From G963663315 sp965231905 (GTDB taxonomy: Bacteria; Pseudomonadota; Gammaproteobacteria; Arenicellales; Poriferihabitantaceae), in assembly GCA_965231905.1 (NCBI GenBank), contig CBDDOO010000001.1:868001-932000 (forward strand): a stretch of DNA of 64,000 nucleotides, read 5' to 3'. A model generated the notes under the pieces. That model saw nothing but the letters and a program-made list of their open reading frames with translations, had not been told where the DNA came from and ran no database searches. How positions within the stretch are numbered: position 1 is the stretch's first letter; every line of letters starts with the position of its first letter. Of this stretch, positions 1 to 8,651 are shown in pieces. A program made the position numbers and the translations under genes.

Positions 1-888
1 CATATCGGCGAGCTTTTTCTGGATCAACTGGTTTCGCGCCAGCGGTCGACCGAACTGGGTGCGTTCGAGAGTATAGGAACGGGCTGCATGCCAGCAAAAC
101 TCGGCGGCGCCGATGACTCCCCACGCAATGCCGTAACGCGCTTTGTTCAGACATTCAAAGGGTCCTTTCAGTCCTTCGACTCCGGGCAGTATGTTCTGTT
201 TGGGCACAAACACATCCTCCATCACGATTTCGCCCGTGCTGGATGCCCGCAGGCTCATTTTGCCTTCAATTTTCGGGGTCGAGAACCCTTCCATTCCCCG
301 TTCCAGAATAAACCCGCGGATCACTCCGTCGAGTTTGCCCCAAACCACGGCGATATCCGCGACCGGGGCGTTGCTGATCCACATCTTGCCGCCGTTCAGC
401 AGATAACCACCCTCTACGGCTTCTGCCCGGGTCTTCATACTTCCGGGGTCAGAGCCATGATCCGGCTCGGTCAGGCCGAAACAGCCAATCAGTTCCCCTC
501 GCGCCAGCTTCGGCAGATATTCCTGTCTTTGTTCCTCGCTGCCCTGGCTGTAAATGGGGTGCATGACCAGGGAGGACTGGACGCTCATCGCGGATCGATA
601 ACCACTGTCCACCCGTTCCACTTCGCGGGCAATCAGGCCATAGCAGACGTGATTCATTCCGGCGCACCCGTATTTTTCCGGGATGGTGCAACCGAGCATT
701 CCCAGCGCCCCGAAGCGAGTCATGATCTGCGGGTCGAATTGTTCGTTGCGGTTCGCCTGTATGATCCCAGGCATTAATTCATTGTTGCAGAATTCCCTGA
801 CGCTATCTCTTACCAGCCGTTCTTCTTCGCTTAGCTGGGCGTCCAGATCGAACGGGTCCTGCCATTGGAATGGAGTTGTTGTTGCCAT
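1..888 (-). CDS. gcdH: Glutaryl-CoA dehydrogenase, C-terminus cut by window edge
   Basis: FAD-dependent acyl-CoA dehydrogenase family, most like glutaryl-CoA dehydrogenase, which converts glutaryl-CoA to crotonyl-CoA in lysine/tryptophan catabolism. 296 codons are present from the ATG at 888; the rest, including the usual catalytic Glu region, lies beyond position 1. The N-terminus has the family's DPF-LDxQL-xEEE opening. Further on come the flavin/substrate motif TEPDHGSDPGSM and the segment YTLERTQFGRPLARNQLI, both close to the GCDH consensus. The start lies 5 bp after the ubiB stop, so it is probably co-transcribed with the ubi genes. Assignment within the acyl-CoA dehydrogenase superfamily is by motif memory; another short-chain member is possible but less likely. 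Confidence 0.85.
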   Translation of the reverse strand, partial: MATTTPFQWQDPFDLDAQLSEEERLVRDSVREFCNNELMPGIIQANRNEQFDPQIMTRFGALGMLGCTIPEKYGCAGMNHVCYGLIAREVERVDSGYRSAMSVQSSLVMHPIYSQGSEEQRQEYLPKLARGELIGCFGLTEPDHGSDPGSMKTRAEAVEGGYLLNGGKMWISNAPVADIAVVWGKLDGVIRGFILERGMEGFSTPKIEGKMSLRASSTGEIVMEDVFVPKQNILPGVEGLKGPFECLNKARYGIAWGVIGAAEFCWHAARSYTLERTQFGRPLARNQLIQKKLADM

Positions 889-893
889 GATAT

Positions 894-2516
894 TTACCTG
901 AATGCGGCGATTAGCGCCAGTAGCCCCGAAAACAACAGTACCCAGCCGTGTACCGGCATCAGGTCCAGGCGTTGTCGGTCCGGCATGAAGAAGACCGAAA
1001 GCAACAAAAGCCCCATACCGAGAATGGCGTATATGATCTTTTTGTTATTGATGGTCATCTGGTTTTTCAGGCTTTCGATTTCCCGGTCCCGGGTTTGCAT
1101 GACCAGGTCGTCATTCTTCATTTTATGCAGTAGCTGGTGCGTCAACCCGGGCAATTCCGGCGCCAGTGTGAACAGGTTGGGCATCTCCCGCCGGATCGTT
1201 CTGATTGCGGCGCGAGGTCCGATCTGCTGATTCATCCATTTCTCCAGAAACGGTTTCGCCGTTTCCCACAAATCCAGTTCCGGGTATAGCTGGCGACCCA
1301 TGCCCTCGATGTTCAGGATGGTTTTTTGCAGTAATACCAGTTGTGGCTGGATCGGCATGTCGAATCTTCGGGCCACCCGGAACAAGTCTACCAGAAAGCC
1401 GCCAAAGGAGATTTCACTGATCGGACGGGAAAAAACAGGCTCACACACGGTTCTGATGGCGCCTTCAAATTCCTCGACATGGGTGGTTGGCGGTACCCAG
1501 CCCGCCTGCACATGCACTTCCGCCACCCGGTGATAATCCCGATTGAAAAAGGCCAGCAGGTTCTCCGCCAGATAGCGTTTGTCGGCGGCGCTCAAGGTCC
1601 CCATGATGCCAAAATCCACCGCCCGATACTGTCCCGACTCGCTGACAAAAATATTTCCCGGGTGCATGTCGGCATGGAAGAAGCCGTCCCGAAAAGCCTG
1701 CGTGAAAAAGATCTCGACTCCGGTATGGGCCAGTTTTCGCATGTCGATACCGGCCTCCCTGAGTCGTTCTGTATCGCGTATCGGAATACCCCGGATTCGT
1801 TCCATTACCATGACGTTGCGGCGGGTATGCTCCCAGTAGACGGCGGGGACATGGATCCGGTCGCAATCCCGGAAATTGCTTTTCAATTTGCTGGCGCTGG
1901 CCGCTTCACGCATCAGGTTCAGTTCGTCATGAATGGTTTTGTCGTAATCGGCAACAATTTCCTTAGGCTTTAACCGCTTGCCCTGCGACCAGTAGCGATC
2001 CGCCATGCCGGCCAGAGTGTGCAGCAGCGCCAAATCCCGGTTTATCACTTCTTCGATACCGGGTCTGATCACCTTGACAACGACTTCTGCGCCATCATGA
2101 AGCTCAGCGTAGTGGACCTGCGCGACCGAAGCCGAGGCGGTGGATTCGGTTTCGAACAATCTGAAGTGGTTTTCGAGCTTGTCGCCATAAGCCTGCTCGA
2201 TAATGCGGATTGCCGTCTCACCCGGAAAGGGCGGCACCTGGTCCTGCAATCTGGTCAGGGAGCGGGCTATATCGTCGGCCAGCAAATCCGGCCGGGTTGA
2301 CAGAATCTGGCCGAACTTGACAAATACCGGCCCCAACTCTTCCAACGCCAGCCGTAAACGTTCTCCGCGGGGTAAATCCCGGTTTCGTGTAACCGGCACA
2401 AGTTTGAACAGGAACGTCCAGGGCCAGAACAGGTTCACCGCCGACAGAAACTCATCGAGTCCGTGCTTTCTCATCACCCGGGCAATTCGAACCAAATGGA
2501 ATATTCTCCGGTTCAT
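894..2516 (-). CDS. ubiB: UbiB, ABC1/ADCK-type atypical kinase for ubiquinone synthesis
   Basis: 540 residues, the usual UbiB length. The protein-kinase-like fold is recognised by the family-specific KxGQ motif (KFGQ at residues 67-70), the A-rich loop region SASVAQVH, the catalytic-type HADMHPGN at about residue 280 and VDFGIMG about 25 residues later. Two C-terminal hydrophobic segments (IIYAILGMGLLLLSVFF and VHGWVLLFSGLLALIAA) anchor it to the inner membrane. UbiB is an ATPase that supports the hydroxylation/methylation complex of coenzyme Q synthesis. The start overlaps the ubiJ stop by 4 bp (ATGA), giving ubiE-ubiJ-ubiB in the order known from Escherichia coli. Confidence 0.97.
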   Translation of the reverse strand: MNRRIFHLVRIARVMRKHGLDEFLSAVNLFWPWTFLFKLVPVTRNRDLPRGERLRLALEELGPVFVKFGQILSTRPDLLADDIARSLTRLQDQVPPFPGETAIRIIEQAYGDKLENHFRLFETESTASASVAQVHYAELHDGAEVVVKVIRPGIEEVINRDLALLHTLAGMADRYWSQGKRLKPKEIVADYDKTIHDELNLMREAASASKLKSNFRDCDRIHVPAVYWEHTRRNVMVMERIRGIPIRDTERLREAGIDMRKLAHTGVEIFFTQAFRDGFFHADMHPGNIFVSESGQYRAVDFGIMGTLSAADKRYLAENLLAFFNRDYHRVAEVHVQAGWVPPTTHVEEFEGAIRTVCEPVFSRPISEISFGGFLVDLFRVARRFDMPIQPQLVLLQKTILNIEGMGRQLYPELDLWETAKPFLEKWMNQQIGPRAAIRTIRREMPNLFTLAPELPGLTHQLLHKMKNDDLVMQTRDREIESLKNQMTINNKKIIYAILGMGLLLLSVFFMPDRQRLDLMPVHGWVLLFSGLLALIAAFR

Positions 2517-3157
2517 GGTATCGAAGGATCCTTTTCCGGCGTTGAAGCCGATGAATCGGATTGAAGCGCCGACAGTCTGGTAATCCTCTGTTCGATACGA
2601 TCAACATCTGCACGCAAGTCATTGACATCATTACAGAATCGTTCCCAGGCAAGATGGGTTGCCAGCAACCGCTTTTCTTCCTGGAGATACTCGGCCGTGT
2701 TGGTTCTCGACAATTCCACCGATTCAGTTGCCCAGTCATTCAAATCCCGCAGGACGCTTCCTGTTTTTCGAGCCGGGGTATCGCCGACCAATCTGGATAA
2801 CCCTTCTTCCCAGTCAATATCCAGTTGGGACAGTACTTTCCCGAAGGCCTGTCCGGCCTGGGCATCACCCTGCATGCTGATCTGGCCTTCGGCTGACAGA
2901 TTGCCCTGTGAACCAGGCCGGGCCAATCTGATGAACGCGGACAATGGCCCGGTCAGGGTAACATCGGGTTCGCCATCACATTCCCGGACAAGTTTCAGTC
3001 CGTGGTCGGTCGGAATCAGGTACAGGGTGATCCGTGGCGCGGTCACTTCCAGGCAAAAAATCCTGCCCTTGAGGCCAGCCAGTTTTTCCCGGCCATCGGG
3101 GTCGAGGCTGAGCAGCAATCGTAAGACCTGGTCTGATAAGTTTGCCAATGCGTCCAT
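2513..3157 (-). CDS. ubiJ: UbiJ, SCP2-domain ubiquinone biosynthesis accessory factor
   Basis: 214 residues. The first ~110 residues form an SCP2-like lipid-binding domain (GRIFCLEVTAPRITLYLIP, then DVTLTGPLSAFIRLA). The remainder is helical and charged, ending in a predicted coiled coil (VNDLRADVDRIEQRITRLSA). UbiJ binds coenzyme Q intermediates and organises the soluble Ubi metabolon. Identification rests on the SCP2 motif plus the position exactly between ubiE and ubiB, the conserved gammaproteobacterial order. The gap to ubiE is 17 bp and the stop overlaps ubiB. Confidence 0.92.
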   Translation of the reverse strand: MDALANLSDQVLRLLLSLDPDGREKLAGLKGRIFCLEVTAPRITLYLIPTDHGLKLVRECDGEPDVTLTGPLSAFIRLARPGSQGNLSAEGQISMQGDAQAGQAFGKVLSQLDIDWEEGLSRLVGDTPARKTGSVLRDLNDWATESVELSRTNTAEYLQEEKRLLATHLAWERFCNDVNDLRADVDRIEQRITRLSALQSDSSASTPEKDPSIP

Positions 3158-3174
3158 GGAAACAACGATTCACG

Positions 3175-3942
3175 TCAGTATTTGAACCCGATATGCAATG
3201 CCACGATGCCGCCGCTCAAGTTGTGATATTTGACCTCATCAAAGCCTGCCGACAGCATCAGGTCCCGTAGTGTATCCTGATCAGGATGCCGGCGGATGGA
3301 TTCAACCAGATAGGTGTAACTGGTTTCATCGTTGCTGATGATCTTTCCAATCCTGGGGATCACATTGAAGGAGTAGAAGTCATAAACGGACCCAAGCATC
3401 GGGATCACCGGTTTTGAGAATTCCAGTACCAGCGCCCGGCCGCCGGGCCTGACTACCCGGAACATGGATCCGAGCGCCTTTTCCTTTCGGGTTACATTGC
3501 GCAGGCCGAAAGATATGGCAACACAATCGAACTGATTGTCTGCAAAACGCAGGTCTTCGGCATCCGCAATGGCGTATTCGATATTGCCGACCAACCCCGC
3601 ATTGACCATCTTTGACTTGCCCTGATCCAGCATGTTCTGATTGATGTCGGTCAGAATCACTTTCCCGGTATCGCCGACCTGTCTGGCCAGTTTCTGGCTC
3701 AGGTCGCCACTGCCTGCCGCCACATCCAGCGCCTGGTCCCCGGGCCTCAATCCGCTTTGCGATGCGGCAAAACATTTCCATAAGCGGTGGGCGCCGAATG
3801 ACATGCAGTCATTCATCAGGTCATAATTGCCGGCGACGGAGTTGAATATTTCGTCCACCATGCCGGCTTTTTCCGATTCCCGGACTTCGCGATATCCGAA
3901 ATCGGTTGTCTGTTCAGAATTATGTCGGTCGTTTTCGTTCAT
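3175..3942 (-). CDS. ubiE: UbiE, ubiquinone/menaquinone C-methyltransferase
   Basis: 255 residues, full length for UbiE. This SAM-dependent methyltransferase makes the C2 methylation in ubiquinone and the last step of menaquinone synthesis. Visible motifs are VDEIFNSVAGNYDLMND near residue 30, motif I ALDVAAGSGDLS near residue 73, post-I VILTDINQNML, motif II-like FDCVAISFGLRNV and PGGRALVLEFSKP, all close to the UbiE consensus. It is the first gene of the ubiE-ubiJ-ubiB run; the DUF971 gene ends 58 bp upstream and may share the transcript. Confidence 0.97.
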   Translation of the reverse strand: MNENDRHNSEQTTDFGYREVRESEKAGMVDEIFNSVAGNYDLMNDCMSFGAHRLWKCFAASQSGLRPGDQALDVAAGSGDLSQKLARQVGDTGKVILTDINQNMLDQGKSKMVNAGLVGNIEYAIADAEDLRFADNQFDCVAISFGLRNVTRKEKALGSMFRVVRPGGRALVLEFSKPVIPMLGSVYDFYSFNVIPRIGKIISNDETSYTYLVESIRRHPDQDTLRDLMLSAGFDEVKYHNLSGGIVALHIGFKY

Positions 3943-4000
3943 TATCCTTGATGCCTGATCGAAGATTTGCCTGCGGGCAGCTTTATCCGGCGTCGCCAGT

Positions 4001-4363
4001 TCAGGAATCGGGTTTTCTGGTTATGCCCGCATCGCTCAGCCGCCGCAAGTAACGTTCCCAGTTTTTCTCCTGATTGACAGCCAGCTGGTAAAGTGTGTCC
4101 CAGGAGAAGATGCCGGTGTCATGGCCATCATCAAAAACCGGTTTTATGCCATAGTTTCCGACCGCTTCTATAGAATCGATATTGACGTTTTCCTTGCCGG
4201 TCTGCAGCACGTCCTGGCCCGGACCATGCCCCTGAACCTCAGCCGATGGAGAGTGCGCGCGAAGATACTCGCAACTTAAAGAGTAGACCTCCTGGTCAAA
4301 TGAGATCGTCAACATCCGGGTTCTGCGATTCAGGTTGATTTCTGTAGGAACTTTTTTACTCAT
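4001..4363 (-). CDS. DUF971 (GBBH-like N-terminal domain) protein
   Basis: 120 residues from the ATG at 4363 (MSKKVPTEINLNRRTRM). The frame is open further upstream, but that extension runs through a palindromic repeat and the hemB 3' end, so the internal ATG is preferred. It has the DUF971 pattern: a short beta-rich domain with YSLSCEYLRAHSPSAEVQGH, then IEAVGNYGIKPVFDDGHDTGIFSW. This fold is also the N-terminal domain of gamma-butyrobetaine hydroxylases. Stand-alone members have no settled biochemical role; some have been linked to Fe-S or scaffold functions. It sits between hemB and ubiE on the same strand. Confidence 0.85.
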   Translation of the reverse strand: MSKKVPTEINLNRRTRMLTISFDQEVYSLSCEYLRAHSPSAEVQGHGPGQDVLQTGKENVNIDSIEAVGNYGIKPVFDDGHDTGIFSWDTLYQLAVNQEKNWERYLRRLSDAGITRKPDS

Positions 4364-4431
4364 GAAATGGGACCCCGGGGTGAAGTTCGTATTGTACGCG
4401 AATTTCAGGGCCGGATTGGGGATGGAGGTTT

Positions 4432-4459
4432 GCGGGCGGGCACAAAGACCCGCCCCTAC
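4432..4459. repeat. GTAGGGGC-type palindromic repeat at the hemB stop
   Basis: An interrupted palindrome: on the minus strand GTAGGGGCGGGTC, a short loop, then GCCCGCCCGC. The same family recurs at about 7355, 7392, 14183, 21462, 22342 (diverged) and 41460. Here the repeat supplies the hemB TAG stop: the codon at 4456-4458 is the first triplet of the GTAGGGG core. It could act as a REP-like element or a transcription attenuator between hemB and DUF971. Confidence 0.75.
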
Positions 4460-5457
4460 GAGAGCCAACGGGCCAGTTGTTCCGCATAGTAAGTCAGGAC
4501 GCCATCGCATCCGGCTCGTTTGAAACCCGTCATGGTCTCCATGACCACTGCTTCTTCATCAATCCAGCCATTCAGGCCGGCTGCGCGCAACATCGCATAT
4601 TCACCACTGACCTGATAGGCAAAAGTGGGCATTGCAAAATGTTGTTTCACCCTCCAGATGATATCCAGATAAGGCGTACCCGGTTTAATCATGATCATAT
4701 CAGCGCCTTCCTGGATATCCATCGCAACCTCCCTCAGCGCCTCATCTCCATTCGCCGGGTCCATCTGATAACTGAATTTGTCGCCGCCGGCCAGATTGGC
4801 GGCAGACCCCACCGCATCGCGAAACGGCCCGTAGTAGCTCGACGCATACTTCGCCGAGTATGAGAGGATGCGGGTATTGACAAACCCGTTCTCTTCCAGA
4901 GCCGCGCGGATGGCGCCAATCCTGCCGTCCATCATGTCCGAAGGCGCAACCACATCGGCGCCTGCCCTGGCATGGGATAATGCCTGTTTGACCAGAGCAT
5001 GAACGGTTGGGTCATTGACCACATAACCGGATTCGTCAATCAATCCATCCTGACCATGGCTGGTATAGGGGTCCAGCGCGACATCGGTTATCACCCCGAG
5101 CTCGGGAACCGCGTCCTTGATTGAAGCAATCGCCCTTTGCGCCAACCCGTCCGGATTCCATGCTTCTGCGCCATCGTCACTCTTGGATTGCATCGGGGTC
5201 ACCGGGAAAAGTACGATGGCGGGAATGCCCAGATCATGATAGCGTCTGGATTCTTTGACCAGTAAATCAATGGACAGGCGATTGACTCCCGGCATCGACG
5301 GCGCCGGCTCACTGGTCGAGTGGCCCTCGCGCACAAACACCGGTTGAATCAGGTCAGAAACGGTCAGCGCCGATTCCCTCATCAATCGACGGCTGAATTC
5401 ATCCCGGCGCATTCGCCGTGGCCGGGTTCGCGGCCAGATACCTGATAGCTGTGGCAT
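4456..5457 (-). CDS. hemB: Delta-aminolevulinic acid dehydratase (porphobilinogen synthase)
   Basis: 333 residues. It condenses two 5-aminolevulinate molecules to porphobilinogen in tetrapyrrole synthesis. The Schiff-base lysines are visible in SYSAKYASSYYGPFRDA (about residue 201) and MIMIKPGTPYLDI (about residue 257). The metal-site segment reads DVALDPYTSHGQDG, with none of the cysteines of the zinc enzymes. By family knowledge this matches the Mg-dependent class seen in Pseudomonas and Bradyrhizobium. The ATG at 5457 lies 22 bp after the adk stop, so adk-hemB are probably one transcript. The stop codon sits inside a palindromic repeat. Confidence 0.97.
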   Translation of the reverse strand: MPQLSGIWPRTRPRRMRRDEFSRRLMRESALTVSDLIQPVFVREGHSTSEPAPSMPGVNRLSIDLLVKESRRYHDLGIPAIVLFPVTPMQSKSDDGAEAWNPDGLAQRAIASIKDAVPELGVITDVALDPYTSHGQDGLIDESGYVVNDPTVHALVKQALSHARAGADVVAPSDMMDGRIGAIRAALEENGFVNTRILSYSAKYASSYYGPFRDAVGSAANLAGGDKFSYQMDPANGDEALREVAMDIQEGADMIMIKPGTPYLDIIWRVKQHFAMPTFAYQVSGEYAMLRAAGLNGWIDEEAVVMETMTGFKRAGCDGVLTYYAEQLARWLS

Positions 5458-5479
5458 GTCGAGTCCGCCGGGTCTTTGG

Positions 5480-6379
5480 TCAGGATGATTTCTGTTTTTT
5501 GCCGGGCGCCTTTTTTGCAGGGGCTTTTTTCGCTGCCGGTCGTTTGGATGTCCTTTTGGATACGGTCTTTTTTTTAGGTACGGTCTGGCTTAAAGCCGGT
5601 TTTTCGCTGGAAGTGGGCTTTTTGGCGGGCGCCTTAATGCGATTTACCTTGCCTCCGGCAATGATCGTGGAATCTTCTTCATCAGCGGTGTCGGTTGCCA
5701 CTTCCAGTGTCTTGATTTGCAGAGGCCGGATTTCGAGGTCGATAATGTCGCACAGTTTTTGGTGAATCTGATCAATGTCACCGGTACCGGTCATGGTTCG
5801 CAGCTTGTGCTGGGCCCGGTAATAGGTGATCAGGGGCGCCGTTTCCCGATGGTAGACTTCGATCCGCGTTGTCGCTGTTTCCACAGTGTCATCACCACGC
5901 GACTCGAATTTGCCGCCTCCGCATTTGTCACATTTATGGGTGACTTTCGGGGGGGAGAAGTATTTATTGTAAATGGCGCCGCACTTCGCGCAGGAACTTC
6001 GCCCGGCTATCCGCTTCACCAGAACGTCATCATCGACATCGATATTGATCGCGATTTGCAGGGGTTTCCCAAGCATGCCGAGCAGGGTATCGAGTGTTTG
6101 GGCCTGGGGAATACTTCTGGGATATCCGTCAATGATGAATCCACGCCTGGTATCCTTCTTTATAAGCCGATTCTCAAGCAGCTTCGAAACAATACCGTCA
6201 CTGACCAGTTTTCCCGAGTCCATCAATTCCCTGACCTGCACACCCAGATTCTTGTCGTTTTTAACGGCGTCCCGCAACAGATCTCCGGTGGATATCTGTG
6301 GAACACGATAACGTTCAGACAACAGTTTGGCCTGTGTACCCTTGCCCGAACCCGGGCCGCCTAAAATTGCTATACGCAT
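5480..6379 (-). CDS. adk: Adenylate kinase with a basic, histone H1-like C-terminal tail
   Basis: Residues 1 to about 215 are a standard long-form adenylate kinase (ATP + AMP to 2 ADP): P-loop GGPGSGKGTQ near the N-terminus, the AMP-binding TGDLLRD, GFIIDGYPRS and the LID domain. The LID carries four cysteines (CAKCG and CDKCGG), a structural zinc finger found in many non-enteric adenylate kinases. The protein is 299 residues long instead of about 215. The extra ~80 residues form an acidic patch (TADEED) followed by a Lys/Ala/Pro-rich tail with PAKK and KKAPAKKAPGKK repeats. Such tails are typical of nucleic-acid-binding extensions, but its role here is unknown. Confidence 0.95.
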   Translation of the reverse strand: MRIAILGGPGSGKGTQAKLLSERYRVPQISTGDLLRDAVKNDKNLGVQVRELMDSGKLVSDGIVSKLLENRLIKKDTRRGFIIDGYPRSIPQAQTLDTLLGMLGKPLQIAINIDVDDDVLVKRIAGRSSCAKCGAIYNKYFSPPKVTHKCDKCGGGKFESRGDDTVETATTRIEVYHRETAPLITYYRAQHKLRTMTGTGDIDQIHQKLCDIIDLEIRPLQIKTLEVATDTADEEDSTIIAGGKVNRIKAPAKKPTSSEKPALSQTVPKKKTVSKRTSKRPAAKKAPAKKAPGKKQKSS

Positions 6380-6493
6380 GACGGAAACTCGCAGTTGCCT
6401 GGATAGTATTGATGATGGGGGAAAAGCCTACTCGTTGTTGGCTTTGAGGTCAACCTCCACCAGGCCGCAATCAGACCGGGCTCGATTGTTCAA

Positions 6494-7297
6494 TCAATCT
6501 TTGTCCAGAAATTTCACCCAATTCACCGATTGGTCTCCGCAGGCCAGAAACCAGGGATTCAGAATGTCGGGTTTGTTGTATCGGAGGCGGTTTCCGTGCA
6601 GATCAATCAGGCTGCCTCCGGCCACGTCCAGTACACAGTGAGCCGCTGCCGTATCCCATTCAGAGGTAGGGCCGAGCCGGGGATAAATATCTGCCGAGCC
6701 TTCAGCGACCCGGCATATCTTCAGCGAGCTGCCCATGCTGACGATATTGACTTCGCCAACCTGACTCTCCAGATTCTGACGAAACCGGACGGTTTCCGGG
6801 CCGGCGTGGGAATGGCTCTTCAACAGGGTCGTTTTCCCCACGCCTATGGTTCGTATGCGGATTGCTTCGCCAGCCGAGCCCCCGTCACCTCGAAAGGAGC
6901 CAACCCCAAGCGCGGCGTAATGGTTGATATTTTTCACCGGGGTATGCACGACGCCCAGTATCGGTGAACCATTGTCGATCAATGCGATGTTTACCGTGAA
7001 GTCTCCGGTTCCGTTGACGAATTCCCGGGTGCCATCGAGCGGATCCACCAGCCAGAACCGATTCCATTGTCTGCGCGCTTCAAATGCTTCCCGGTTCGAT
7101 TCTTCAGACAGGACCGGAATGTCGGGGGTCAGAGCCGTCAGTTCGGCCAGAATGGTTTCGTGAGCCCGGCGGTCGGCCGCTGTCAGTAAGGAGCCGTCGT
7201 CTTTATGATCAACTTCGAATGGATTTTGATAAACTTCAAGAATTTCCCGGCCTGCGGCAACCGCGACGTTCAATACGTTATCCAACAGTGTTCTCAT
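6494..7297 (-). CDS. cysQ: 3'(2'),5'-bisphosphate nucleotidase CysQ
   Basis: 267 residues from the ATG at 7297 (MRTLLDNVLNVAVAAG). A longer frame starting at 7366 reads into a palindromic repeat and is rejected. It belongs to the inositol-monophosphatase fold family, with metal-site motifs VLSEES, LVDPLDGTREF and, near the C-terminus, TSEWDTAAAHCVLD. CysQ hydrolyses 3'-phosphoadenosine 5'-phosphate to AMP, recycling a by-product of sulfate assimilation. The strings DPLDGTREF and GSSLKICRVAEGSADIYPR separate it from true inositol monophosphatases. adk follows 114 bp downstream on the same strand. Confidence 0.93.
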   Translation of the reverse strand: MRTLLDNVLNVAVAAGREILEVYQNPFEVDHKDDGSLLTAADRRAHETILAELTALTPDIPVLSEESNREAFEARRQWNRFWLVDPLDGTREFVNGTGDFTVNIALIDNGSPILGVVHTPVKNINHYAALGVGSFRGDGGSAGEAIRIRTIGVGKTTLLKSHSHAGPETVRFRQNLESQVGEVNIVSMGSSLKICRVAEGSADIYPRLGPTSEWDTAAAHCVLDVAGGSLIDLHGNRLRYNKPDILNPWFLACGDQSVNWVKFLDKD

Positions 7298-7354
7298 CAG
7301 CGAATGACTCCGAAGGGATGCAACAGGAATCCACAATTTGCGGGCGGGCACCTT

Positions 7355-7420
7355 GCGGGCGGGCACGGAGACCCGCCCCTACTACCGATGCGTAGGGGCG
7401 ACCCACTGTGGTCGCCCGCA
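7355..7420. repeat. Pair of GTAGGGGC-type palindromic repeats
   Basis: Two head-to-head elements. 7355-7382 reads GCGGGCGGGC...GACCCGCCCCTAC and 7392-7420 reads GTAGGGGCGACCC...GGTCGCCCGC. Each is an imperfect palindrome of about 28 bp. A truncated extra GCGGGCGGGCACC lies at 7340. They occupy the divergent space between cysQ and zapE. Confidence 0.75.
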
Positions 7421-7510
7421 ACCGATGGAGACTATCACAATATGAGCGGGCAATGTTCAGATGACGCAATCGGATAACCACAGGGGGGGATTGTCCTCCC
7501 GACCTGTACC

Positions 7511-8602
7511 ATGATGCAGGTTTTTCAGGCGAAGGTGGACCGGGATGAGCTCAAAATGGATCCGGCTCAATTCGCCGCGGTACAAAAACTGGATGCGCTC
7601 CGCCATCAATTGATTGCTCAGCCTCTGACTCCAAACCGGTTCCTGTCATGGTACCGAAATCGGTTTGCGCGTCCCGGTCGGACGATGATCCGGGGACTGT
7701 ATTTATGGGGAGGGGTAGGGACCGGCAAGACGCTGCTGATGGACCTGTTCCATCAATCACTGCCGGCCCGGTCAGCTCAGCGTATCCACTTCCACCGTTT
7801 CATGCAATCCGTGCACGATGAAAAAAACAAAGTCGGGGATCAAGCCGATCCACTGGATATTGTCGCCGGGAAATGGGCTTCGAAATGGCGCGTCCTTTGC
7901 CTGGATGAGTTTTCAGTCACTGACATTACCGATGCGATGATCCTGTCCGGCCTGCTCCGGCGCTTGTTCCGGCGTGGTGTCGTATTGGTCACAACCTCGA
8001 ACACCCGGCCGCAAGACCTGTATCGGGACGGGTTGCAGCGGGACCGTTTTCTGCCCGCCATTGAGTTGCTCGAAAATCATACGGTTTCGGTCGAAGTCGA
8101 TAATGGCAATGATTATCGTATGGCCCATTTGCGGGATGAGGCCATTTATCATATTCACCGCGGCGATGGGACCACGGCGAAACTGCGCCATTGTTTCGAG
8201 GTTCTTGCCGGCGCCCGGAGCAGTGGCCGGCAATCAATCACAATCAACGACCGGATGGTCGAAGTGTGCGCAGTCGAGTCCGGGGTAATCTGGTTCGAGT
8301 TTGCCGGGTTATGCCAGACTCACCGCTCAAAACCGGATTTTATTGCGATTGCCCGCCAGTACCATACGGTGATTTTGTCGGATATTCCACAGTTGACCGC
8401 GGCTATGGATGACGCGGCCAGACGGTTCATCGAACTGATTGATGAGTTGTATGACCGCAACGTCAATCTGATCGCTTCTTCAACCCGATTGCCGGACCAG
8501 ATCTATGTGGGCAAAAGACTGGCGGAACCGTTCAAACGTACAGCCAGCCGTCTGGTCGAGATGAGCTCCGACGACTATCTTTGCAGACCGCATCTGCCCT
8601 GA
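7511..8602 (+). CDS. zapE: ZapE, AFG1-family cell-division ATPase
   Basis: 363 residues of the AFG1/ZapE P-loop ATPase family. Walker A is GGVGTGKT at residues 67-74, followed by the family segment RIHFHRFMQSVHDE. Walker B is CLDEFSVTDITDAM, and the sensor-like TSNTRPQDLYRDGLQRDRF is diagnostic. ZapE associates with the Z-ring and is needed for division under low oxygen or high temperature in E. coli. It is transcribed divergently from cysQ and convergently with metA. The ATG at 7511 is followed by another at 7514; either may be used. Confidence 0.95.
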   Translation: MMQVFQAKVDRDELKMDPAQFAAVQKLDALRHQLIAQPLTPNRFLSWYRNRFARPGRTMIRGLYLWGGVGTGKTLLMDLFHQSLPARSAQRIHFHRFMQSVHDEKNKVGDQADPLDIVAGKWASKWRVLCLDEFSVTDITDAMILSGLLRRLFRRGVVLVTTSNTRPQDLYRDGLQRDRFLPAIELLENHTVSVEVDNGNDYRMAHLRDEAIYHIHRGDGTTAKLRHCFEVLAGARSSGRQSITINDRMVEVCAVESGVIWFEFAGLCQTHRSKPDFIAIARQYHTVILSDIPQLTAAMDDAARRFIELIDELYDRNVNLIASSTRLPDQIYVGKRLAEPFKRTASRLVEMSSDDYLCRPHLP

Positions 8603-8651
8603 TCAACCCCGGATCACAGGAAAACGGCGGCGCGTGGCGCGCAGGTTTGTG

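Noticed and set aside
8603..8651. GCGCGTGGCGCGC hairpin between zapE and metA as a terminator
   Set aside because: It is a short stem with no T-run on either strand, so there is not enough to call a terminator.
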